In this document: in pieces, positions 55,500 through 63,089 of the stretch
How positions within the stretch are numbered: the stretch's first letter is position 1
Layout of the letters: every line of letters begins with the position of its first letter
NCBI RefSeq assembly: GCF_001548115.1
Contig: NZ_AP014821.1
Coordinates: 3,041,262 to 3,105,261, forward strand
DNA from: Geminocystis sp. NIES-3709
Lineage (GTDB): Bacteria; Cyanobacteriota; Cyanobacteriia; Cyanobacteriales; Cyanobacteriaceae
Direction of reading: 5' to 3'
DNA length: 64,000 bases
The notes under the pieces: model-generated
Told to the model about the DNA's origin: nothing
Seen by the model: only the letters and a program-made list of their open reading frames with translations
Database searches by the model: none
Translations under genes and position numbers: made by a program

Positions 55500-57620
55500 T
55501 TATTTTCCTACTAGGATAACCATAGATCGATCGCCTAATAATAACCCAGATTGATTATCTAGTAATGGTTCATTTCCCACTGTATGACTATCTTCAGGAG
55601 ATGGTACTCCCGTATTAGCAAAAATATGCCATTTTAAGGAAGGTGGAAGATTTGGCAACTCAAACCAAGTGGCTTCCCAATAGACATTCATGGCGACATA
55701 AATATAATTATCTTCTACTGTACCGCCTTTAGCGTGTTTGCCACAAAGCATAAATGCGATCGTCTTACTAAGAGGCGACCAATCTGCACTCCAAGCCTTT
55801 GTGCCGTGCCAAGTGATGTCAGCATAACCACTACCAACATAATCTCGGTTTTGGAAGTGCTGAGTATTTCTTAGTACAGGATGAGCTTTACGAAAGGCGA
55901 TACAATTTTTGGTAAATTGGAACAAATCATTATTTTTCTTCAATAAATTCCAATTTAACCAGTTGAGATCGTTATCGTGGCAATAGGTGTTATTGTTACC
56001 ATATTTTGTGCGTCCCATTTCATCACCCATGAGCATCATTGGTACTCCTTGAGATACCATAAGAATAGCGATCGCATTCTTTATTTGACGGTGACGTAAA
56101 GCATTTATACCCGGATCATCGGTTTCTCCTTCCCAACCGCAGTTCCAACTATCATTATCATTGCTACCATCGTTATTATTTTCCCCATTGGCTTCGTTAT
56201 GTTTCTCATTATAAGAAACCATATCCATTAGGGTAAAACCATCATGGGCAGTGATAAAGTTGATAGAAGTAGCCGGAACTCTACCAGCAGGGGCATATAA
56301 ATCAGGAGATCCTTGTAATCTTTGGGCTATATCCCCCACAGTGCTATCTCCTTTGATAAATTTACGAACCCCATCCCGATATTTTCCGTTCCATTCACCC
56401 CAACGCCCATAGGCTGGAAATGATCCAACTTGATAGAGTCCACCAGCGTCCCATGCTTCTGCAATGAGCTTACATTTTGCCAAAATAGGGTCAAAAGCAA
56501 GGGTTTCGAGTAAAGGAGGATTTGCTAGGGGGGCTCCCCAAGGATCTCGTCCTAAAATAGAGGCTAAGTCAAATCTAAAGCCGTCAATATGATATTCTGA
56601 AGCCCAATAACGAAGACAATCAAGGACGATTCCTCGCACGATCGGATTATTGCAATTAAGGGTATTACCGCAACCACTGAAGTTATAGTAATAGCCTTCT
56701 GGAGTCAGCATATAATAGGTTTTATTATCAATACCCCGAAAAGAAATGATGGGGCCTTTTTCGTTACCTTCGGCGGTATGATTAAAAACTACATCCAGAA
56801 TGATCTCTATCTCGTTTTTATGTAATTCTTTGACAAGAGCTTTTAATTCATCGACTTGCATTCCAAATTTACCCGTTGCGGCATAACCTGCTTTCGGGGC
56901 AAAAAAGCCCACCGTACTATAACCCCAATAGTTATATAAGGTTTCTCCCGTTTGAGGATTCGGGCGACTGTTTTCAAATTCATCAAATTCAAAAATGGGC
57001 ATGAGTTCGATCGCATTTACCCCTAACTCTTTCAAGTAGGGAATTTTATCTCGAATCCCCGCAAATGTTCCCCTATGGGTTTGTTTAATGCCTGACGACT
57101 CATGATTGGTAAAACTGCGCACGTGCATTTCATAGATAATTTGATCCTCTGGAGGAATTTCTAAAGGTCGATCGTCTTCCCAATCGAAATCGTCAAAAGC
57201 CAGTCTAGCACGATGGTGATAAATATCATCCCAGTCAGGAGTAACACCCCATACATCTCTACCGCCAATAATTTTGGCATAGGGGTCTAGTAAAATTTTA
57301 CTTCGATCGAACCAATGACCTTCTTGAAAATTATTAGGGCCATCCATACGATAGCCATATTCAAGATTTTCATAGTCTAAACCGAAGACAACCATTGAAT
57401 AAACGTTACCAATACGAAATTCATCAGGAAAAGGAATTTCCCCAAAAGGTTCGGGGTCGTGTTTATGAAACAATACTAAAATACAAGATGTGGCATAACT
57501 AGAAAAAATAGAAAAATTAACCCCTCCCGGAACAAAAGTTGTTCCAAAAGGATAAGGATTTCCTCGTCTTAATTTGAAATTACCGTAAGTGTGAGTTGGA
57601 AGAATATCAATTCTTTGCAT
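55500..57620 (-). CDS. glgX: Glycogen debranching enzyme (isoamylase type)
   Basis: A 706-residue GH13 enzyme. An N-terminal CBM48 (about 12-110, GNPYPFGTTFVPGGVNFSIFSS) is followed by the catalytic barrel: VVFNHTAEG, DGFRFDLASILGRD with the nucleophile Asp, IAEAWDAGGLY with the acid Glu and FITAHDGFTLMD. It cuts alpha-1,6 branches of glycogen. Synechocystis slr1857 has the same position in the icfG cluster. The flanking STAS genes suggest that control of glycogen breakdown is tied to a partner switch (inference). Confidence 0.95.
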   Translation of the reverse strand: MQRIDILPTHTYGNFKLRRGNPYPFGTTFVPGGVNFSIFSSYATSCILVLFHKHDPEPFGEIPFPDEFRIGNVYSMVVFGLDYENLEYGYRMDGPNNFQEGHWFDRSKILLDPYAKIIGGRDVWGVTPDWDDIYHHRARLAFDDFDWEDDRPLEIPPEDQIIYEMHVRSFTNHESSGIKQTHRGTFAGIRDKIPYLKELGVNAIELMPIFEFDEFENSRPNPQTGETLYNYWGYSTVGFFAPKAGYAATGKFGMQVDELKALVKELHKNEIEIILDVVFNHTAEGNEKGPIISFRGIDNKTYYMLTPEGYYYNFSGCGNTLNCNNPIVRGIVLDCLRYWASEYHIDGFRFDLASILGRDPWGAPLANPPLLETLAFDPILAKCKLIAEAWDAGGLYQVGSFPAYGRWGEWNGKYRDGVRKFIKGDSTVGDIAQRLQGSPDLYAPAGRVPATSINFITAHDGFTLMDMVSYNEKHNEANGENNNDGSNDNDSWNCGWEGETDDPGINALRHRQIKNAIAILMVSQGVPMMLMGDEMGRTKYGNNNTYCHDNDLNWLNWNLLKKNNDLFQFTKNCIAFRKAHPVLRNTQHFQNRDYVGSGYADITWHGTKAWSADWSPLSKTIAFMLCGKHAKGGTVEDNYIYVAMNVYWEATWFELPNLPPSLKWHIFANTGVPSPEDSHTVGNEPLLDNQSGLLLGDRSMVILVGK

Positions 57621-57746
57621 TTTTTGCTACCGATCTTTTTATCGTAACTAAGAACTAAGGTGAAACAACAGTCAACCCAATATCATTAATGTAATTTGAA
57701 CAGGAGATCAACGTTAGGTTTTGTAACTCAACCCAACTTACCATCG

Positions 57747-58076
57747 CTATAACTGTTTTTTTGCTTCTTCAACAGAGGTACAGACTGTGAAAAAGTTTAA
57801 AAATCCTGTTACTGACATAGTATCTTTTATCTCTTCTGACAATCCCACTAAAATTAGATGTGCTTCTTTTGCTGTTGCTTGACGGTGCATTGATAACAAA
57901 GTCCTTAATCCGGCACTGGACATATAGGCAACTTGCGTCATATCAATGATAATTTTTGCTTCTTCTGTCACTAACGGAATAATAGTTTCTGTCACTTGGG
58001 AGGCAACAGAAGAATCTATTTCTCCATCAATAGTAACAATTTGCACATTGTCGATGGCACTTATATTGATTTCCAT
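57747..58076 (-). CDS. STAS-domain anti-sigma factor antagonist (Slr1856-type)
   Basis: A 109-residue STAS protein. The loop VAYMSSAGLRTLLSMHRQA carries the SSAGL phospho-acceptor Ser near 58. I chose ATG 58076 because the upstream frame is made of AATTGTC repeats. It corresponds by position to Synechocystis Slr1856, a phosphoprotein substrate of the icfG cluster. A gap of 126 bases separates it from glgX. Confidence 0.92.
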   Translation of the reverse strand: MEINISAIDNVQIVTIDGEIDSSVASQVTETIIPLVTEEAKIIIDMTQVAYMSSAGLRTLLSMHRQATAKEAHLILVGLSEEIKDTMSVTGFLNFFTVCTSVEEAKKQL

Positions 58077-58094
58077 GTTTCTTTGTAATTTTTT

Positions 58095-58122
58095 AATTGT
58101 CAATTGTCAATTGTCAATTGTC
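58095..58122 (+). repeat. Heptamer tandem repeat (AATTGTC x4)
   Basis: Four exact 7-base units aattgtc between the AGE-epimerase stop and the STAS start codon, on the minus-strand operon. Confidence 0.8.
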
Positions 58123-58128
58123 CATTTT

Positions 58129-59949
58129 TTATGCAGGAACGATCGTAACTTTTACTTTAACTCTGGTGTCAGTTTTTGGTAATTGCACCGTTAAAGCGTC
58201 TGCATCAAAACTATGATAAGGTTCGCCATCGATTTCTACTTTGCTAATTTTGATACTACCCGGAGGTAAAATATCAGGAGAAACCCGTAAAATATCGTCG
58301 GCAAAACCCCCTGGAATAGGTTTAAAGTAAAAATCCATCGGTTGTTTAGTGACGAGCAAATTGGTGTAAACTGCCGCTAAATAACACAATTCAAAGGAAT
58401 GATAACCACTCATGGAGTGACTACCTTTACCCCGTTCGTTACCCCCTGCTAAGAAGGGAATACCATTGGCTAAAACGTTAAAATAAATGCCTCCGTCTTC
58501 TAAATCTAAGAACCATGCGTTGTAGAATGCCGCCGATTCTCTGGCTAAACGGTGATATTCTTGATCATTTAATACCCCAGATAAAATGAAGTAAGCAAGA
58601 ATCATTTGTTCTTGTTGCCACCAAGGTTTGCGATCGTGCCATACATAACGATGATATTTTTCCCCTTCTGGGACAATACGTTCCACTACATCATAACAGC
58701 CACCTCTTTGACGATCGCTTCCGTGTTCATTCATCAAGTTAGCGATTTTTTTCGCCAATTCTTCATATTCTGTTTTAGGTTTGAGACTGTGCATCCGCAT
58801 CAAATTCCAAGCAATTTTGTAGTTATGACCAACTACGCCTCGATTTTGTTGCCATCCCCAAGTTCGATCGGGAGTCCAATCTTGATAGAATTTTTCTTGG
58901 ACAAAGGGACTATTGTCAAAATCAGGAAAATGCTTGGCGATCGTATCAAAAGTATCCTCCAACATATCGGCATATTCCTGTTTGCCCGTAGCTAACCACA
59001 GATTAATCAGATAAGCAGGAGCGTGATCCCCTACGGAATTCCAGTTTTTACGACCTTTATTGCGTCCTAAAGTGTCACTGAGAGGATCTAACATGATGGG
59101 GTCAAGGTGAGAGAAATAACTACCATGTTCTCCTTTATCTAAGAAAAACTCATTAAATAGTTTGATAGTTTTTTCCGTGTCCGCCATAATGCGAGGATCA
59201 CCAGTACAACGGTAGGTTTGAATAGGACCTGCTAAGGCGTAAATTTGTTCATAGGCTGGAATTGCGTCGTAATCATCACCAAATTCTGAGGCAAATATTT
59301 TTTCTTCTCGATCGCCATTTACATCAATTCCATGATACCAGTAAACGATCCCCTCATCGAGATCCTCAAATCTCATGTGTTCGCGCAAATATTCTGTCCC
59401 ATTTTCGGCCGCTTTCAGAAAACTGTCATTTCCTGTCATTAAAAAAGCAGTAGCGAAACCATAAACTAAACGAGAAATAGTATCGGTTTCCTGACGAAAA
59501 CTTGTCTCAGATTGAATACCACTGATAGAAAGATTAGTACGATACTTGCGGTAGTCAAATTCTCCATCACCGAATTGTGCTTTAATATAAAACTTGCCTA
59601 AAGCGTTAATCTGATTAATCCACCAGTTTTGTTTCTCAAAAACGAAATCGTGTTTTTTCGCTCCAGCAAAGATAATTTGTTTGGCATCAAAGTATTCACT
59701 ATCAGGATAGAAAACTCCGTAAACAAACAAAAAGCGTCCGACTTCTAACATCGATCGCATATTACCTGTCGCATCGGGATAACCTTCATCAAAATTTTGA
59801 ATAATTTTGGCGTAAGCCATCGCACTTATTTTGATCTTAAATTCTCTTCCATCAGAAGTTTTAATACTGAAAATATCTTGAGACTGATCATAACTGGTGA
59901 CATAACCAGCGATAAGATCAGAAAAGGGAAAATCAATTGAAATAGTCAT
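58129..59949 (-). CDS. N-acylglucosamine 2-epimerase (AGE) family protein
   Basis: A 606-residue protein, larger than the typical 400-residue AGE epimerase because of an N-terminal extension (about 1-125, a beta-rich unit) and a C-terminal tail. The (alpha/alpha)6 barrel has WWQQEQMILAYF, GHNYKIAWNLMRMH and GSHSMSGYHSFELCYLA, with several His residues in positions typical of the active site. The substrate is unknown. It corresponds by position to Synechocystis Slr1855 and lies 102 bases after the PfpI gene. Confidence 0.88.
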   Translation of the reverse strand: MTISIDFPFSDLIAGYVTSYDQSQDIFSIKTSDGREFKIKISAMAYAKIIQNFDEGYPDATGNMRSMLEVGRFLFVYGVFYPDSEYFDAKQIIFAGAKKHDFVFEKQNWWINQINALGKFYIKAQFGDGEFDYRKYRTNLSISGIQSETSFRQETDTISRLVYGFATAFLMTGNDSFLKAAENGTEYLREHMRFEDLDEGIVYWYHGIDVNGDREEKIFASEFGDDYDAIPAYEQIYALAGPIQTYRCTGDPRIMADTEKTIKLFNEFFLDKGEHGSYFSHLDPIMLDPLSDTLGRNKGRKNWNSVGDHAPAYLINLWLATGKQEYADMLEDTFDTIAKHFPDFDNSPFVQEKFYQDWTPDRTWGWQQNRGVVGHNYKIAWNLMRMHSLKPKTEYEELAKKIANLMNEHGSDRQRGGCYDVVERIVPEGEKYHRYVWHDRKPWWQQEQMILAYFILSGVLNDQEYHRLARESAAFYNAWFLDLEDGGIYFNVLANGIPFLAGGNERGKGSHSMSGYHSFELCYLAAVYTNLLVTKQPMDFYFKPIPGGFADDILRVSPDILPPGSIKISKVEIDGEPYHSFDADALTVQLPKTDTRVKVKVTIVPA

Positions 59950-60051
59950 TTTTTGTGTTTAATATGTTGTGGTGATAAACTTTTTTTTGTTTTGACAATA
60001 ATTATTCAGCAAACCATGCAAAGCCACTAATTAAGTCTAAAGTTCAACTAA

Positions 60052-60642
60052 TTACTTTTCTATTTCTGCCAAAAAAGCATCGAGGAATAAATCAACAACT
60101 CCTGGATGTTTTCCTGTAATCAAGTTTCCATCGATAACTAAATCTGCGGTCACATCATTGTCATAAACTACATCAGCTCCAGCGTTTTCTACATCACAGA
60201 TAATGTTATGAGCACAAGTAACTTTTTTGTTTTTGAGTAAATCTGGATCTGCACAAAATAGCCAAAGACTATGACAAATAGTACCTAACTTTACATTATC
60301 TTCTGCTACTGCTTTACGCAAAAATTCAACAGCAGGGGCTTTATTTTTTTCACCTTTTTTTACTGTTACCTGATAGCGTAACCTATCCATTGCATAAGCT
60401 CCAATGGCAATTATTCCTTTATAATCGGAAGGTTTAACATCATTTACTTCAGTCGTCACGGTAGCATGAAATTCGATAATATCATTCTCAGGATTAGAAC
60501 CAAATTTAAGTTCTTTATTACCCCATAAATGTGAGATATATTCTACTTCGTAACCATTTTCAGGGAAAAACTCATTAAAACGCTTAAATTCTGTTGCGTC
60601 AAAATGTTCCTCTATAAGTACACCTATTTTTCCTTTAGACAT
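60052..60642 (-). CDS. DJ-1/PfpI family protein
   Basis: A 196-residue protein of the DJ-1/PfpI superfamily. The nucleophile elbow reads LGTICHSLWLF with Cys near 122. KIGVLIEEHFDATEFKRF at the start holds the conserved Glu of the active site. The C-terminus has ITGKHPGVVDLFLDAFL, which fits the family's closing helix. It corresponds by position to Synechocystis Slr1854. The reaction (protease, glyoxalase or hydratase-like) cannot be told. Confidence 0.88.
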   Translation of the reverse strand: MSKGKIGVLIEEHFDATEFKRFNEFFPENGYEVEYISHLWGNKELKFGSNPENDIIEFHATVTTEVNDVKPSDYKGIIAIGAYAMDRLRYQVTVKKGEKNKAPAVEFLRKAVAEDNVKLGTICHSLWLFCADPDLLKNKKVTCAHNIICDVENAGADVVYDNDVTADLVIDGNLITGKHPGVVDLFLDAFLAEIEK

Positions 60643-61040
60643 TTTTTGTTAATTGATTGAGTTAATTCGTATTAAAAAAAACACACAGATTTTTTTCAGC
60701 TAGATAACTTTGATAATAACTCCATTACTTTATTTTTTCATTAACTTTTATTAATTTGAACTTTACAGATGCCTACTAAATAGAATTGTGCAATTATAAA
60801 ATTACGATCGTTTATAGTGCCACTTCGTGATTGTTAAACTTTAATTCATCCCAAGATGGTTCTCCCAATTCTGCACTGCTAAGTAAATAATAAAGATTGT
60901 GTTGTTTTTGAAGTTTTGTAAGTTTTAATACATTTTCATAACAAACTCCGTAGAGCCAAAATGATTACAATTTCGTGATCTGAACTGCAAAGGTTATCAA
61001 ATTTCTAAAAAAAGTGTTAGGGTTGTAACAATAAATTTTG
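60643..61040. other. Intergenic region with a possible gene fragment
   Basis: About 400 bases. On the minus strand, 60812-60937 is open and encodes NLYYLLSSAELGEPSWDELKF followed by a stop, a composition like real protein. Another frame just upstream (WLYGVCYENVLKLTK) would join it with a small shift. It may be a decayed gene end, or chance. Promoters for the two divergent genes must also lie here. Confidence 0.3.
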
Positions 61041-62567
61041 ATGTACTCTAATCAATCACTCATGACTCAATTAAGTCAATCTTTACCTACCCTAGTGATA
61101 AATGATCTCACTATCACCGAAGGCAATAGCGGTACGAAAAATGAAGTCTTTACCCTTACTTGCATCAGTAAGGCACTGCAACCTATTACGGTTAATTATG
61201 CCATCGTTAACGGCATAGCTAGATCAGGAAGTTATTATGTAGCCAAAACAGGTAGTTTAAGTTTTGCCACGAATGAAACTACTAAAACAATTTCGATCGT
61301 CATTAATGGGGATACAACAGTAGAACCGAATGAGACTTTCTTTGTCAATCTAGGTAATACCACGATCGCAGATAGTCAAGGTTTAGATACAATCATTAAT
61401 AATAATATAAGTACTAATTTATTAGTGGTAGGAGATGCGAACAATAACAATCTTGTGGGGGGTAATGGTAACGATACCTTACAAGGGTTAGGAGGAAATG
61501 ACACTGTGCGAGGTGGTGCAGGTAACGATCGTATTGAAGGAGGCACGGGTGCTGATAGTATGGTAGGGGGTAATGGTAATGATACCTACTTTGTGGACAA
61601 TACGGGGGACCGAGTTATCGAAAGTTTCAACCAAGGTATCGATCGAGTTATCTCTAGTATTACTTATACTTTAACAGGTAATGTAGAAAATCTCATCCTC
61701 AGTGGTACAAGTAACCTTACAGGTATCGGAAGTGTTCTCGGTAATCGTATTACTGGTAACAGTGGTGGAAATATCCTCAATGGTAATGACGGTAATGATA
61801 CTCTTTTCGGTGATGACGGTAATGATAACCTTAATGGTGGTGCAGGAGACGATTCTATCTTAGGTGGAGATGATAATGACACCATACGAAGTGGTATTAA
61901 TAACGATCGACTTTTTGGCGGCTTAGGAAATGATCGGCTCGAAGGAAATGAAGATAATGACTACATCCTTGGAGATGATGGAGATGACACTCTCTTAGGT
62001 GGCACAGGTAATGATGAAATGTACGGTATTACTGGAGATGATTCTATTTTAGGTGGTGAAGATGATGATTATATTCAAGGAGATGACGGTAATGACACTA
62101 TTTTAGCAGGTAGTGAAAATGATTTTATCTTAGGTAGCACGGGAAATGACATTCTTGATGGTGATGTAGGTAAAGATATACTACTTGGCGGCTATGGTAA
62201 CGATACCTTAATTGGTGATAAAGGTGCAGATACTTTAACCGGCGGTGCAGGAGTCGATCGATTTGTGTTTAAATATGCGGATGAGGGTATTGACAGAATC
62301 ACTGATTTTAACGTAGCCAAAAGGGATAAAATAGTGGTTTCCGCCTCTGGATTTGGTGGTGGTTTAAGGGCAAATGCCAACCTTACTACGGCTCAATTCC
62401 GTCTCGGTAGCAGTGGCACCAATGCCAATCAAAGATTTATGTATAACAGTTCCACGGGGGCTTTATTATTTGATCAAGATGGTACAGGTATAACTCCGTC
62501 GGTACAAATCGCTACCTTGAATACAGGTTTAGCCTTAACCAATACCAGTATTTTTGTGGAAAGCTAA
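61041..62567 (+). CDS. Calx-beta and RTX repeat calcium-binding protein
   Basis: A 508-residue secreted-type protein. A Calx-beta domain (about 18-115) starts LVINDLTITEGNSG and has EPNETFFVNLGN. About twenty RTX nonapeptide units (from 142 to 405) follow, such as GGNGNDTLQGLGG, GGAGNDRIEGG and GDDGNDTLFGDDG. A non-repeat segment near 180-245 (ITYTLTGNVENLILSG) is a known linker type. The C-terminus (405-508) is a typical type I secretion tail. ATG 61041 is preferred over the TTG one codon upstream. It probably binds Ca2+ outside the cell. Confidence 0.92.
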   Translation: MYSNQSLMTQLSQSLPTLVINDLTITEGNSGTKNEVFTLTCISKALQPITVNYAIVNGIARSGSYYVAKTGSLSFATNETTKTISIVINGDTTVEPNETFFVNLGNTTIADSQGLDTIINNNISTNLLVVGDANNNNLVGGNGNDTLQGLGGNDTVRGGAGNDRIEGGTGADSMVGGNGNDTYFVDNTGDRVIESFNQGIDRVISSITYTLTGNVENLILSGTSNLTGIGSVLGNRITGNSGGNILNGNDGNDTLFGDDGNDNLNGGAGDDSILGGDDNDTIRSGINNDRLFGGLGNDRLEGNEDNDYILGDDGDDTLLGGTGNDEMYGITGDDSILGGEDDDYIQGDDGNDTILAGSENDFILGSTGNDILDGDVGKDILLGGYGNDTLIGDKGADTLTGGAGVDRFVFKYADEGIDRITDFNVAKRDKIVVSASGFGGGLRANANLTTAQFRLGSSGTNANQRFMYNSSTGALLFDQDGTGITPSVQIATLNTGLALTNTSIFVES

Positions 62568-62578
62568 ACTTCGATCGA

Positions 62579-62603
62579 CTTGTAGTAAGGACTTAAGCTC
62601 TTA
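62579..62603. repeat. Degenerate GTAGTRAGG hairpin repeat
   Basis: cttgtagtaaggacttaagctctta resembles the ttcgtagtgagggcaaaagccctt phrase at 35470-35494. It lies just after the RTX gene stop and could act as its terminator, though the stem is imperfect. Confidence 0.4.
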
Positions 62604-62714
62604 TTCTGACAGTGAATTAATGAATTAAAGATGTCTATTTCTGCTTATTACAGTAGGAAATGGGGAGATATTTTCTGATAAAATCGGGGGTTAAAAAAAG
62701 ATCGTGAGTTCATT

Positions 62715-63089
62715 ATGTCTCAATTCCCCCACGATGAATTTGTCAAAGAATATTTACCTGAATTGTACCAGAATTATGGGGAAGTAATTTCTTCTGCGGA
62801 TGTCACCAGCGAAAGAAGACAAATAGACGTGTTATTTATTCCCACAAAACCCGTACCCACCACCCCTGAAACATTAGGACTATTAGGCAAATTAGCTCAA
62901 ACCACCTGTTTACTTGAGGTCTATCGTAATCCTGTTACTTCCGAGCAAATTCGAGATTGCATTGGTAAATTAATTAGCGTACAACAAAATCAAATTAAAG
63001 AGGCAAAACGAGAAAGAAGACTTATTCCAGAGTCACAATTACCTAAATTGTGGATTAAGTACCTAGGCAAAATTAATTGTATATTTTGA
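62715..63089 (+). pseudogene. Cyanobacterial accessory protein truncated by an IS
   Basis: The frame encodes MSQFPHDEFVKEYLPELY, SERRQIDVLFIPTKP and LLGKLAQTTCLLEVYRNPVT, a family I recognise as a common cyanobacterial conserved protein (its members usually run to 250 residues or more). It ends with GKINCIF, which is encoded by the inverted-repeat end of an IS630-type element. About 115 native residues remain. The acidic pattern ERRQIDVLF resembles a PD-(D/E)XK-like or Rpn-type nuclease, but this is inference. The 3' part lies beyond the window. Confidence 0.65.

Noticed and set aside
61664-61885. Minus-strand open frame inside the RTX gene
   Set aside because: It is the antisense shadow of Gly/Asp repeats; it is Pro/Ser-rich and has no domain. 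Similar shadows elsewhere (for example 6826-7146 and 18936-19340) were left out for the same reason.
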